Source of the DNA: Mesostigma viride
Taxonomy: Eukaryota > Streptophyta > Mesostigmatophyceae > Mesostigmatales > Mesostigmataceae
Direction: 5' to 3'
Length of the DNA: 64,000 nt
NCBI GenBank assembly: GCA_009746045.1
Contig: RPFO01000041.1
Coordinates: forward strand, 7,657,613 to 7,721,612
Under the pieces are notes generated by a model. That model was not told where the DNA came from. It made no database searches and saw only the letters and a list, made by a program, of their open reading frames with translations. A program made the position numbers and the translations under genes. Positions 42,282-57,200 of the stretch are shown piece by piece (within the stretch, counting starts at the first letter, position 1; every line of letters begins with the position of its first letter).

Positions 42282-45200
42282 ATGGCTTTAGTTGCCGCTG
42301 CAGTGAGCATCGCGATTCCTACAGCAAACCTGTTTTCCTACCGGGCAGTGGCTTCTACCAAGGCCGGGCCGCAATCTCCTGCCAGCAAGCGGTGTACATC
42401 TTCTACGCCGTTTCTTCCCCGCCTTCTTTACTCCATCGGCCACGTATCTAGATTACGTGCACCGCCTTCGCCTCGCTCGAAAATGACTGTGACTGCAGAG
42501 GGATCTTTCTCGTTGGAGAAGCCAGCAGAAAATCCTCTTCTTGCAGACGCAGGATTCCCGTTGTTTGACAAAGTGAACGCAACGCATGTAGTCCCTGCCA
42601 TGAAGTACCTGCTCACTGAACTGGGGGAGGAGCTTGCCCAACTGGAGAATAATGTACAACCCAGCTGGGACAGCCTCGCGCACCCCTTGGAAAAAATCGG
42701 TGACAAATTGGGCATCGCATGGGGTGTGGTCGGCCACTTGAAGGCCGTTAAAGATACGGAAGCCCTCCGCAAGGCGGTCGAGGAAGTTCAGCCCGAGAAG
42801 GTGGCTTTCACGCTGCGCATGGCGCAGAGCAAGCCTATTTACGAGGCGTTCAAGGCCATCCGCAACTCGGACAAGTGGGCCACCCTGAGCGAGGCCCAGC
42901 AGCGCATCGTGGAGGCTGAGCTGCGGGATGGCCTGCTGGGCGGCGTTGCCCTCGAGGGCGAGAAGAAGGAGCGGTTCAACGCCATCCAGCAGGAGCTGTC
43001 GCAGCTGAGCCTCAAGTTCTCCAACAACCTGATGGATGCCACCAAGGCCTTCCAGCGGCTGGTCACGGATAAGGCGGAGGTCAAGGGGCTCCCTGCGACT
43101 GCCCTGACACTTGGTACGGCAATGGCACAGGAATGTGTTGGTGTTAAGGGGTGGTTGATACGCTTCTTCTTGCGTGCCTCTCAGTTCTCTTTTGTTTCAC
43201 ATGGCGGTGGGTATTCGTTCGGGACTTGCAGGTCTGGAGCTGGGCACAAGCACCCAGCCAAGTAATTGTTGGAGTTCATGCCTTGGGGACTCACGCGCCA
43301 CGCTACGTTACACATGATCTTATCGCAGAATGCTTGTAGAATAGGATGTGGCTTTATTTGTTGGCTATCCATGTCGTGAAGACATACTTACAAAGTTGCC
43401 GGTTTTTCCTAGTGTCAATAGGCTGCCATAGCTGGCTTAATTAAGTCTTGCTGGCTTCAAAACTGCCAAAATAGAATCTGATGTTGCTGGGTCTTGGAGG
43501 CAGTCACGTCGTCAGCAAGATGAATGACAGGTCGTTAGCTGAACAGTTGAATTATCGTGGCTGGAGGCACTGATCGTGGCATCACGCACGAGTAATGGGC
43601 TCGTGGACGTGTTCGTTGTTTTGTTTGTTTCTTGGGCTAGTGAGCCAATGAGTCTGGTTCCCTAGTCCAACTTCAAGTGTTGCTCTAGCCTCTGTTCCGT
43701 ATCGACTTCCCCTGCTGGGCTTGTGAAAACCCTGTATACCTGCTAGCCCTGGCATGCTCGTTCTGGGAAACTGTGTTCTGCGGCCCGGGCACCGCACGGT
43801 CCCCTCACACACATCTGCTGCCCATGTAGAGGCACCAGCCATGCCCAGGTAGATGCCCCATGCTGACTTCGGTGTATAGCCTGCAACCACGCAGCAGAAC
43901 GCATTGCTTTATTCCTTTCCAGCTGTGAGGTTGTGAGGTTGTATTGGACACCTGTGTGCGTTTGCGTGGGCCAGAGGAGTTTGTTCGCATATGCTGGCGC
44001 CTCCACAGCATGTTCAGGAAATACCTGTGCATCAGGTATATGCGTGACAATCTGTGCTGGAAGGGAATTTGAGGGGGGGAGATGCAAGTGGCAATATTTT
44101 AAACTATGCATTTCAAGGGGAATGTTGAATGGCTGGCGCTGCAGTTCCTGCGATATTATATGGTCACTGTTGACCTGCAATCCAACGGCCCTGGAGTGCT
44201 TGCTGGCTCTTGGGAGTTACAGGTTGGGTCTCTGTTGCTCGGTGGGCTCCCTGGGGCTCGTGGGAGACGTTGTGGAACTCATGTCTATTAGTAGAGTGTC
44301 CTGCGTCCCACTTCTCAATCACAAGTGGGTAAGCAGCCAGCTTTGATGCTCCAATGTAAACTATGAGACCTGTTGTAACTCTAACACCCTGAGTAAGGAT
44401 GCATGATTCTATCTAGTCACCCTGGTCATCCTAGCCATAACAGGGGTGTGAGCAACCAAGTGCTGAGGGTCATAAGTCAGCCGCTGGCTCGCGCCTTGTT
44501 GTGACAGCTGTTTTTTCAATACAGCATGAAGACTCTACATTTGGTGGTGAAGTCGCCGCTAGCCCCCCGAGGTCGCAGCCTGCCCTTATCCTCTCCCGTG
44601 GCACCCCTCCACCATGCTGGCCAACTCTACTGTCGTTCCAGGTGCTCAGACGGCCAAGGCCAAGGGCCACGAGGCTGCCACCCCCGAGGAGGGTCCCTGG
44701 GTGTTCACGCTGGACATGCCCAGCTTCATGGCCATCATGCAGGTGAGGCCACGTGACGGTTGCAGCCGATGACACTTAATATAGGATGGACTCAATTTTG
44801 TGTAACCAAGGAATTTTGGAAGGACAGAAATTCGGTGGGTGAATAAGCTTATTATTTGGAAGAAAACATAGGAGCTGTGTATGTTATACTAGCCAGTGGC
44901 ATTAGGCAGTGGCAAACTCTGGACTGATGTTAGCCAGGCTGGCTGGATGTGTAAAACATGCGTGAGGGTGCAGCCAGTACGGTGTGAGGCCGTGGTGGTA
45001 TGGGGCTGCCAGACGTAACAGGGAAGTAACTAAAGACTAGTAACTTGGAATCTTTTGGGGTATGCGCCCATGAGGAGTCCCGCTCCACCAGTGTTTGTAC
45101 CCGGCAGGTTGAGTATCTGCAGACAGGCGGGCCTGGCAGTTTTGCTTGCTTGCCAGCATGGTTTTCACTACATTCCGTCGATTTGTTAATCGTCAGAATG

Positions 45201-48200
45201 CTGTATCGGACAGCAAGAGAGGTTCAATTTGCTTGTACTTATTCCATCCACGTGTCACTGATCTATCCAGTTAGATTTTTCATTTGGTTTCAGGGTCATA
45301 TCAGTTTGTGGCCATCGTGGATGGACCCTATGAGATAACAAATTACTTCCAACCCCTTCATGGATCTTTTCCCACGATCATCACCCGTGCATGATAACAG
45401 CTCAGTCCGTCAGAAAGTAGGCATGTGACTCGACCGCCGTCATCGCATTGACCGTCAGGTTGCTCTTTTCCTCTGGCTGGGCACCTTCCTGCTGTCAACA
45501 GTCCTTTGCATCTGTGCTTTTGGATGACGTCAGTGAGCTTGTAAGACTGATTCCACGCAAACTTGCCTGCCCATTCGAGCACTTGCCCATTTTTTACCTG
45601 TCCTCCAAAGCATTCGGCCGCTGTTGATTTGAAGCACCTCTTATCTTCCCACCCATCGGGTCATCTCTATCTACCCCTCTCATCAAGCTGCAAGTGCATG
45701 CTTCCATAGGCAGGTGCGGGGGCACTATCATGTGCTTCAAAGCCCTGTACAACATGTAGGAGGGTGGTCTTTCTTGGCATATATGGTCCACTAATGCATC
45801 CTTATCCCGTTTCGATAGTTAACCAACTAGTTGATGGATTCTTCTTGTCTATCAATGAAACTTGTGCATCTGGTTGCTTGCCTTAGAACGCTGAGTCGCG
45901 GCCCCTGCGTGAGGAGATGTACCGGGCGTATGTCTCGCGCGCGTCATCGGGCGACGGCGACAACCAGCCCGTCATCGAGCGCATCCTGGCACTCAAGCAC
46001 GAGAAGGCACAGCTGCTCGGATATGATAACTTTGCAGGTGGGTGCGATTGGTGTAGGCGTACGATACTTGTGCTGGCCTGCAATTGGTGTAAGCTTACAG
46101 GTATTGGTAAAGAAAATTTTTGCTGTCCCTGTGTGAGCTGCTATATAAAGGCCACTACCTCTTTACGAGCCGCGGCTTGTGAGCTTGTGGACGATTGCAC
46201 GGCGGCCATTTTTGGAAATATGTGAGTTTCTTCCCACCGGAACTTACCACTGTAGTGAGCATGTGTGCACAACACTGGCGTACCCGCCATAACATTATAG
46301 TGGTCAGATATGGACTGTGGTTACAGTGAATTGTGATGTTAAGTTTCAAAGCAACTCCAGAGAAAGGCTTGCTAAATTGCAGAGAGGCTTTTTGTTTGTT
46401 GCACTAAAATAACAGCTAGTAACTTTTATTACGAACCATTTGTGGGCTATGGTTAGGGAGTTTCTGCCCCACTTAAGATGGTGAGCCGAGGTTGTCTGAG
46501 CACTGGCGAGGGTTTAATTTACAAATGTTTCTCGCAGCGGTGTTTTCTTATCATCATAGTTCATCAAGTTGATTAAATGAACAAAGGCGTTGCCTTCGTT
46601 TGAGCTCCACAACGTTCTATTTTTGCTCTCTCATGCATCAAGTGTACACCAACACGTTGTCGTCCCCACTCGGTCTACTAGACATCAATAATGGCACTGC
46701 TACAGTTTGGAACTGAGGCAGCTACCACCCTTGGGCCATCATGGATGACACATGCATTCCCCCCTGCTGTGTCCAGAGGTGAGCATGGCCTCCAAGATGG
46801 CGACGCTACAATCAGCGCAGGAGCTGCTGGAGAAGCTGCGGGTGACGTGCGTCCCCGCTGCCAAGAAGGATCTGGAGGAGCTCAAGGTGGGTCCCCGGGG
46901 TGCCTAGAATCAGCAACCCACTCTTGCTGTGTGCTCGCTGCGCCATGCTTGGTCAGTGCAACACTGTCTGTTAGTGTAGCTCCGTGGAAGTGGAGGGCAA
47001 TCAGGCAGTTTGGTGAGACAACGTGTAGAGCGGGTGTGGGGGTTTGCCTCCTGTCAAGACGTATCTTTATCATTGCGTCAAGCATTTGCTTGTGTCCGTG
47101 GCAGGCGTTTGCCAAGGAACACGGCATGGCGGACGCCGAGTCCATGACCCACTGGGACTTCCCCTACTGGAGCGAGCGGCTGCGGGAGTCCAAGTTCAAC
47201 ATCAAGGAGGAGGAGCTGCGGCCCTACTTTGCGCTGCCCAACGTGCTCGAGGGCCTGTTCGGGCTCGCCCACGACCTGTTTGGGATCACCGTGGAGGCAG
47301 CTGACGGGGAGGCCCCAGGTGTGCTGGGCTGCCTTGTCCGCAGGCTTGTTGGCCCCCTCCCCCTCCCCCCTCCCTTGTTTTAGTTTTTGTGCCACTTCTT
47401 GTATGAAGTAAGATGGGTTCAAGATGGCAGTATATGGTAGAGCATTGTTGTGTCCAGGCAGTTATCTAGCTTGTGTTGGGAGTGATTTTGGCTTGCAACC
47501 GTGTGTTAATAGTGATGCTTCCAAGGGCAAATAGGGACCCTTGTTATCCTCCGCATTTGGCAGCCAGCTCCTCCCATGCATATGCTGTCCCTGGCAGGGT
47601 TTTGGGAAAAAGAGGTTGTTCAAGGATTGGGGGATAGGCAGCACACATTCAATGGTGCGCTCTTGTTGGCGTGCCAGGTGTATTGCGTGCCAGCATGTGA
47701 GACAGCCATCTGGTTGGTTTTGTTTCCTGGTGCACCCTGTGGGCTGCATGCTCTGGGCTCACCTTGCAACTAGGCTACATCCTCGCATTGTTAGATTATA
47801 AAGATTATATGTACGTGCATGCAAGGTATGCGCTTGCCCTTGTCTCCGTGCAACACATGTCAAAGGTGGAGATAATCCGCTTGTGTAGATGCTGGCATTG
47901 TCACGGCACTCCCTGTCGTGGCCGTCTCCCGTGGTATTGCCGCAACGCCAGCTGTCTTGACCCTGGAATTTCAGCAAGGGCATGGGAAGGCAGCAGAGCT
48001 TATGCCGTGGAACCATCCAGTGTGTTGCTGCCATCACACTGTCATTCGTGGCAGGAGCCCTGCTGCCATAGTGTGCGCTTTCTGCAGTCCATCTCCGCTT
48101 TCGCCGCCGGTGTCTGTTAGCGGACTTCGGAAGAATCCTCTTTTGTGCTGTGAATTACATTGTCCGTAGTCTCCCAATGGAGCTCGTGAATATTTTATTC

Positions 48201-51200
48201 TATGTTTTTGGTTCAATTAGTTTCAAATTGGTTACCTGCATTGCGCTGCCGTACCCCTCTTGCAGTCTGGCACAAGGATGTGCGCTTCCACCGCGTGCGT
48301 GGCGCCGACGGCAAGCGGGTGGCCTACTTCTTCCTAGACCCGTACAGCCGGCCAGAGGAGAAACGGGGAGGTAGGGTGGATGCCACAACCTTCCCTTCGA
48401 AGGAATGTGCCTGACCGATCTTGCCGCAGTGAACAGTCTTCTGTTTTCCTCAGACTTATTTTGTCATGCATGTATAGTACCCTAATCTATTACCCAAAAC
48501 GCCCGCATCATTTAGCCACATACTCGAGTGAACCTGCCTGCACTTTTCAATGCGATTTTTCGTGACGTAATGGAGCGTGCTTGCATGTCGTGTACTACCC
48601 TGCACCCTGTCCTTCCACCAATCAGCTTCTCTAATGGCCTAAGGCGTTTGATGGTTTGTTAACCAATTTTGTTGCCAGAACATGCATCGTACTCGGTGAC
48701 GACTTTGCCCAAGTGCTGTGTTTACATGTTGGGCTGGAAGACTCTGTCTTAGTACTAGCTAGCTAGCATGCATTAAGGTAACGATGAACCCAATGCATTG
48801 TAAGTGATGTATTACAGCCTATCGTATACTGTGCCCCATCCAGCGTGCCACAGCTGTGAAAGCTTCCCGGACGGTGGTGATAGCTAGGCCATCGTCGCGA
48901 CCCTGCATGCAGTGCAGTCTCCTTCGGTCCTCCCCAGCTATGTGGGCAGGTTGGATGTTGGATTATCTCAGCAGTTGCTGTCATGAATGGTTTGTGACTG
49001 CAAAGGCATGACCTTGTGGCACTGTCAACTTGAAACATTTTTTTACTAGAAAAGAATGCCACTTGGGTCATGTTTGACATGGGTCATGTTTGCCACTTTG
49101 GTCATGGTGTGTGTGCTGTCGTATGAATGACGTTGTGCATTTGACCTGGTTTCATGCTGCATTTGACCTGGTTTCATGCTCTTGTGCTTCCTGTTCTTCG
49201 GGTCACACCTCCTTGATCTTATTTCTACACACAGGTGCATGGATGGGTGAGGTCTACTCGCGAAGCCGCCTGTTCGCGCCACCTGGCAGTGACGTGCGCC
49301 TGCCTGCCGCGCACATGGTGTGCAACCAGATGGTGCCGCTTGACGGCAAGCCGAGCCTCATGACCTTCCGAGAGGTGGAGACGCTCTTCCACGAGTTTGG
49401 CCACGCGCTGCAGCACATGCTGACGACGCAGGTAGGCTGGCGAGCTGCGCGCATGCCACTTAGAATACGTTGTGAAGGGGTCAATCCTTAACGATTCTTG
49501 ATGCGTGAGGCTTAAGTCTTTCTGACGGGTATTCTGGTCCTAGCAGAACAGCCTGGATGTGGGAGTGAAAAGCTTCTGGGCGTGTGGATCTTCTGGATGG
49601 ATTGAACTAGAGCATTACACGTGTGTACGCGCCCATACACCGTCCGCATGTGAAGTTTTTTGAAGTCATGGTTAATTTTGCCCTGTGTGCGCTTACCCTG
49701 GATCGTTTGTCGGGAAGTAAGTAGAGTAATCCAAACCCTTGGTTCGTTTGTTTGTCTGTGCTGCAGCCGCACAAGGCAGTCGGGTAGTTATTTCTTCTTC
49801 TTTTTTTTACAGTACATGCCGTCCCCGCCAACATTTGGCCAGCCTTAGAGGCTAAGTACGGTACGGAATACTATGATGTTTGGGCCATACACGCTGCCGA
49901 CTAATGAAGTAATCTTCTTGGTTTGTTTGCTAAGTTCATCTTTAAGCCTTTCCGTAGTCCTGGGCTTTAATTAAATAACTTTCCTTTGTTTACCTAAGCG
50001 TAGGTTTTCCAGAAATTGTTTATTTTATTAAAACTTCCAATGCGGACGGTGTACAGTCCTTCACCCGGACACGCACCGCAAGGCATCAATTTGATTACAA
50101 TATTACTGTGTTTGCTACCGTTAACTATGTTTGCTACCGTTAACATGGTGGAACATGGCTCTCTAGTCAACCGGGTGACCCTAGGGGCCATCCGTGTGAT
50201 GGGGAGAAAATTGTTAGCGCAGGCCTGGCACTTCGCTGCCATGACCCTGTACCCACACATGGCTAGTAGCCGCAAATATAGAAGTTGCACACATAAAAAA
50301 CACCGACGTTGATAAGAGACAAAAGCGACCATCGGGGGGCTATGTTCCAGCCCCGGTGCACCCGCGGTTTGTAAAACCATTTTTCCCCCTTTGCCCCAGC
50401 ACGCAAGGCCGAGGCAATTGATGATCAAAAGAAAGCGACGACGGGCAAAAACAAGGCTCAAAAGTAGCCCGCAAAGTGCTGGGGCCACTGGGTGGGATCC
50501 CAGGTCACCGCTCCACAGGGCTTCGAGCAGCTCCAGCTCCATGTTGGCATGGAACCCGACATTGCGAGCCAGGGAGGCCGCACACCGCCAGCTGCCCCAC
50601 AATTTAATCTGCTTGGCGGAGACCTGGTTCAGCGTCGTGCGTCGCCCCCCCCTTGGCGCAAGCTTGGAAAGTGAATATGTTGGGAATGCCCAGAAGCCGC
50701 AGGGCTTCCGCCCGCTGCTGGCGGGCCTCTGCATAGGTGGGGAAAAGTTCACAATGCCAGGGCTTGCGCCGGGTGGTGAGCCGTAACACCCCTATCAAAA
50801 CGGCTCTTGAATAGTCATGTGTTGGGCCCGGCCCTCGGCCGTTTTCGGGTTGCGGAGCAGCGAGGCTCTGTACCCTACCCACAGCTTTAAGGCGAGGGTT
50901 TCCAGGAAAAGCGACATCGCAGACTTGCAGGGCCAGCGCCTTCTAAATGCGCTATTGTTGCTGGAACGCAACAATAATTAGCGCAACCACCTGCATATGC
51001 CCGAGAGACAGCAGCAGCTCAGCCATGAGGTAGCACAGGCGCCAAGGCATCGGGGGGGGGGGGGGGAGCTGGCAGATGGCATGAGCCGGGCCAAGCCCTG
51101 GAGGAGTCCGTCAGCCCGGACCCACCGCCGAGCGACCTCAGGGTAGTTCAACTGCAGGCAGGCCTTGGCGTGCTGGCATAAGGTACGCCCACCACCGACA

Positions 51201-54200
51201 CGGGCCTCGTAGACAGCTATTCACAGAAGAGTGCTTTGGCATCCTGAGGCTGAAGTGCCCCGCCTGGCAGCCACGCAAGGTAGGCACCGACGGCCCTGCT
51301 GGTAGGTAGGCAGTGTACTCTCAGGGCTAGCCCTGCCCTCCAACAACTGGACAGCAACACCAAAGAGATTCGGGCGACCCCCTTCCTCAAGGGGGTGTGG
51401 AGTCGTGTCGCTTGCTAGCATTAAGGGGCGGCCGGCGCGGTGGCGGGAGACCTGGCAGGAGGACCCGAAGGTGGTTGCGCTGGAGGGGAAATCCAAAGGT
51501 AATGGTGCTGGAGGGGAAATCCGAAGGTCGTTGCGCTGGAGGCGGACCCTGGGCCCTCGGTTGGGGTGGTCGCCGCAGCGTGTCAGGTCAGGCACCCAGG
51601 AGTGCCCAATCCAATTGGTGTAGCTGGCCGAATCAGCAGGATTTTGGCCAGTAGCCACCCACACCCTGTGGGCCTGCGTGTCCGCCGCCAGTGACAGAGC
51701 ACAGTAGCGGCGGACGATCTAGTTCAGACGGTACGAGGGCGATCTACCAGGGTTGGATAACGTTTTTTTCAGGAAGGGCCGGGACCAGGACCGGGACTTC
51801 GCGGTCAAACCCAGGTGCGTGAGTACCGGGACCAGGACCCGGAGTATCCGACCTTCTGCCGGCGTGACGGGTACCGGGACCGGGAAAGCTTGAGATTTTC
51901 GCCACTTGCGAGTACCGGCCCGGTACTACTCGATTGCTACCAGAGTACTTGGCGCTGAAATAGCAGGGAAGACCGCAAAGCATTTTGTACTCAAAATCAA
52001 ACAAGCGCCGGTACGAATGAATAAAGTCACTATGCAAATCCTAGCTACTTCTCACCGACAAACGACACTTCATGTTGAACGTCGTGGACAGAAGGCGGAC
52101 AAAAGGATGCTCAGAAGTCATGGCGGCAAAATGGTGTCAGCCTGCCACCCGCGAGTGCGTTCCCTGGGGCAGTATCAGCGCCTCAGCAGGGTACTACCAA
52201 TAGTCGGACTTCGAGTACCGGTACCAAGCATGTGGCATGTACGCGAGTACAGGCACCGGTAATGACGGAGATATTTGAAAACGTCGGCTAGAATGCCGGC
52301 TGCATGAAAGATCTACACCTGATTCATAATTGAAGATCTACACCTGATTTACTATGAACAATGGTCGACTTTATGAATGGAGCTCATCCCTGGAAAGGGA
52401 TGTTCACCACAGATATCAAGACATTCCAGAACTTGATATGGACATGTAACAATTTTATTGACAAGTACGTCAGGAATCAGGATCCATGTGTTATCCAACC
52501 CGCGGGCAGAGACCCCTGGGAAAGTAGACGTGAGTCACACTCTATGCCATAGCAATTAAAGCGAGCGAGGACAATCACTTTCCACAAAAAACTTCCCTAT
52601 ATGCCCACCGTCGTGCTCGTTGAGGGGAAGCCCAACGATGCACAACGGCATGCACCGTACGACCTCAGTCACCCCACAATTGCTACCACCATGCAATCAC
52701 TGACCAATGGGTAGAGCCCCACCAGTAACTAACTACGAATAGGCCAGCCCTGGAAAATGTCCTAACCTAAGGCTCCGCCCGCCACGTGGCTCGGCCTTCC
52801 TATCCGGCGCTACAGGTCAGCGCCGGGCCTAGGCGTATGTAACGTACGCTAGTAAAATCACCCCCATGTCGCAACGTATGCCGACCCGTTGAAATGGGTA
52901 CGTAGCTAATTACTCTAGTCCATCGACAGCATATTGTTACGGCCAACTGTTCAATAAAAAAACCTAATTAAATAGGCTTGGACGTAACAATATTGTCATC
53001 AGTTCCAGAACCGGGACCGGGTGTTCCGAAGATTTGCCTAAGGGGCGAGTGCTGGGACCGGGGGAAGGTTTTAGACCTCTCGAGTACGGGTACCGGTGGG
53101 TACCGGTATGTCCCGGTACTCGCCCCGGTACTTGTACTCGGTTACAACCCTACGATCTACCCCTCACAAATGCCCCCTACCACCACCGCGCTGGAGTCCA
53201 CGAAGGTTACCAAGCGATTGCCACGTATCCCCTGTGACGGGCACGACCGTTTGAGGCCCTGCGTCGCGGCGGTGGGTTCCTTCACATTGATGTGCTTGGG
53301 TTTGCCTTGCCAGGGGTAGGAGATGGTCGTGTGCCAACCGCCACGTGGCAGCAAGGCATAATCAGCCGCCACCACGTGCTCGGGAGACCACTACTCGGAA
53401 AGACGGAGGGCGGTAGTCCTCCACCCGCGCGCCTCGCGCCGGGTAGCAAGTCGACCGCACACGTCTGCAGGCAAGTCATGGTACACGACGCCTGCACCGG
53501 AGCTACTGGCATCAGAGGCGATGACCCGCGTCGATAGGGGCCGGAGTTGATCACCCCGCATGAAAGGGGCCAGGGCCACAGCCATTTCCAGCTCAGCCCG
53601 GACTTCTTGCCCCAGGCGCCAGCACCGACGCAAGGACGACCGCTGCATAGTCGCGAGCAGCCGATGCGTCGCAGACCAGATGGATAGTAGGGCCGGCACA
53701 GGAGCTGCATCCAGACCCACTTTCCCACTACGGAATGAAGTTCACAGCAGTAAATGAAGCCGCGGGCGAGGATGCCTTGTGTTGTGGCAAGTACCAGCAC
53801 AATCATGCCGTCCTGCTGGACAACCCCAAGGGCCTGCACGCCTTCCTGCGCCAGAGTGGCCCGTACAACTTTGCTGCTGGCTTTCTGCCTCATACGCAGC
53901 CTGCGCACGCGCCAACTGGCGGTTTATGCCACCCATGGTAGTACACTGCGTGAAATGGACATTGTCCAGTGTGACCGCATGCATCCCCTCCTCATCGTGT
54001 ATGGGGTCATGGCAGGCTGGGACCGGCGGGCTGGCGGGCTTGGATCGGCAGAGCCTTCGGGTCTTCCTCCAGCCGAAGAGTAGTGTGACCGCGGGAGTCA
54101 GTATCAGCCACCAGGAGCAGTGCTGACATGTCAACATTCAGACCACACTCAGGCCTGAGCACTCGCGGTCCGGACAGCACGGAGAAGTGCACACACTGGG

Positions 54201-57200
54201 TCACGGCCGGGACAAACTTTCTTCCCATCGGCCAGCACTTCCATCCAAGGCCACACCATGCGACAAGGCTCACCGAGTCCCGCCACATCCGACGGGGCGG
54301 CCATCCACGCACACTGACGGCGCCTCCAAACTGGCAGCGTCAGTCGATGGTACTAGGAATCAAGATCCGAAACCCCTCCGGACACCTGTTCAACAGCATG
54401 CACCGGACATGCATGCATGCACCGCAAGTTGGTCTGGGTGAGAGAAGTGGGAGGGGGATCCACCAGCGAAAGATTGCCGGGGCGGTTATCTACGATGAGA
54501 TGCTGATGGGCGTCTGGCTTGCTCATTAACCATGGCTTCCTCCGCCAGCTCTGGTCTCCTCGGGTCGGTCCAAACCCAGGGCACGGCCGATGTCCACTGC
54601 CAGCCCTGCCATGCACAGGTCCTTCCCGAGAAGCCTGTCGTTGGAGCTCCCGGAGCTCCTGCACTGAGTCTTGCCCCCGTCGCAGCTGCTCCTCTCGAGC
54701 TGCCTGCTCCATGATCGCCTGAGGGGGAAACACCCGTCGCATCTGCCCCATCCGCCACTTTTGCTCCTCCATTGTTCCCTTTCATTGTTTGGCTATCGCT
54801 TGTGCCAGGGTTTCTTCCTTGTCCTGGTCTATCACATATCCGTGCTCCTCCAGCAGTGCTTCCAGGTTCACTGCTCTTGCACATGGTAGTGTCTCGATCC
54901 GTAGCAATCATCCTGGGCCCTCCCCAGGAGAGCCTTGACTGCTGCAGCAGCTGTTTCGCGCTGCGTTCGGCGGGCACTGTCCCTTTCAACAGTTATACTA
55001 CCTCCGGGTCATTAAAATATCTACAAAGGTGGGTCATCAAAATATCTACATATGGGACACATTGTACGAGGCACTGCCTCGGTAACGTATATGGGAAATT
55101 TTCAAGGCCCTTTCATGTCCTCATACCTAGAGATGTATAGCAAAGACCTATGAAAAAAGATCTGGGTTTAGACTCTGAAATTATTGGCACTACAAATAAA
55201 CACCCAGGGGGGTCACCTGGCCCTTGACAAATTTTGGCACCCATGGCCGTGCTAAATTAGTGCAAATGAAAAATAGGGACCACGTGTGAGATTTGACATC
55301 ACATCCAATCCATGCTGGTGGCATACTTGGGTCTAAGCCCGCCGATTTGGGGGTCAATGGCAGAGCGTTTGGGCACATAAATCTGCCATGGTGCACATGG
55401 GTATTTTTTAGGGACATTTCAGCATTATTTTTTATTTGCACTCCAAGTAGCATGGAGACTTATAATTTCCTTGAATGGACAGGACTTAAGAACCTCTTAA
55501 TGTAACATTCCCGGACTTGTATGCAAGTGACTGGCACCTCTAAAGCCACAGTTAGGGACCATTAAGCCGCGACTGGTGTAAACAATTCCTACAATATCAT
55601 CACAAAAAATGAGCTCCTCATGCCCTATAAACTTGAAAAACTGGACATGAAGTCCTCTAAATGGCATTGGGAGCGGCAGCCACACATTAAAACTGGTGCA
55701 ATACATTGCAGAGAGTCTAAATCCCAGCACCTAGCATGTGGGCCTGAAGTCTACTAGGAGAAAAGATGCACGAATGGGCATGCCCATCTCATGCCACCAA
55801 ACATCAACCATACCACCTGTGACAGGCGTATGCTTCAAAGAACGGGGCAAAACCACTTCAACCTCAAAATGGCGGCATATCGTTACTAATGACACTTGGA
55901 CCAGCGCGAAAGGCCGCAAATAAAGCACGATTGGCATCGAAATGAATGCTAACTGTTCTATCGCAAGGACTTGACTCACCCTTCTACACTAGTGCCGCTT
56001 TCTTGCACCCCTATAGAACCTTGCATCTGCCTTTACAGTGGTAAGCAGTGGTGTTGCACACTATAGTTGCTCTTGTAAATTCTGCCTAGTCATTACAAGA
56101 CCAATCCTACTAAATCCGTCCAATGCTTTTACCTTCACATGCTAAGAATTTACCTATGGGAAACGGGGCAGAGGCAAGAGTAAAAGATTTCTGCCTTGCT
56201 TTAGCCCTAGGCTGCCTTGCTGGCATCTTTCCAACAGCATTCTAAAAATGGGCTCTCTGGTTACTAAATTTGCATGAATTCTCACACAAACCAGAAAATG
56301 CTGGCGAATTTACTGCAGCGTTTCCATAAAACACTTGCTCATTTTCTAACCTAATCTGACCCTATACTTCCAGCATCTGTTCATCCATCAGAACTCCACA
56401 CCTTCTCCACTTTTTGTAGCCAGTGATAAAATGGCTCCGCATTGAGTTGAATTCAGGTTGAGAGGCGTGGTACAATGAAATAAGGTCTACCTCCAGCGAT
56501 ATCTGTGATTGGAATGGTAGTGCATCGGTGGTACTGCACGACGCTATTGGACGGAATTTGCATCCACGGAAGCGGATTTTGCATCTCACGTATTGAAATT
56601 ATATGGAAATGCGGGTACGCAACGCGGGGCGACGTCAGAACATGGGTCGTAACAAAGGAACCAAGGCGATTTGGCGCCAGGTCGGTCGTGACTTGGTTTG
56701 CACCATTGGATCTGCATCTACGGCGTTCGTGGGTCGTTTCGAAACCCGGTCGATGAGATTTCACAGATAAGTCGAGTATCGGTTTCTCTGAATGTTCAAC
56801 GAACGCATGTGGGAAAGATAGGGGCGATATGCCTTGGCCTGCGATGTGGAAGGTTGTCTGCGACATGGGCTGACTAATCCGTTCTGTACAAAGGGTTTCA
56901 TGCTCGCCTAAATTTTCCTTGAATGATCCGGTTGTTTTATAAGGGTCGATGGCTATTGTTTAGTAGTCCGAAAAATTAATAGTAGGTTTGATACGGCTTG
57001 CTTGCAAAAATTCGTAATTGTTTGCACCGGCTGTGAGGCTAGGGACCTGTAGGGTCGGCTGGTTGCTTCACGAATCTTTGGCTGATTGTTTTAGTGAGTC
57101 GTGATTAATTATTGTGTAGTGGACTCGGACCGGCCCAAGGGGTCGATGGGCGAGATTTATGCTTGTCAGTTTTAAGAAACTGGTACGACTACCTGTACGG

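Noticed and set aside
43115-43265. Extension of oligopeptidase exon 1 to 43265
   Set aside because: The frame loses family similarity after LTLG, and a donor with matching phase-1 acceptor at 44642 restores it.
52740-52900. Possible solo LTR inside hAT element 1
   Set aside because: GC-palindrome-rich like the LTRs here, but no matching second copy or target duplication was found.
54353-54989. Intact Gag-like gene
   Set aside because: Overlapping frames with no consistent start or motif; treated as part of the DIRS-like relic.
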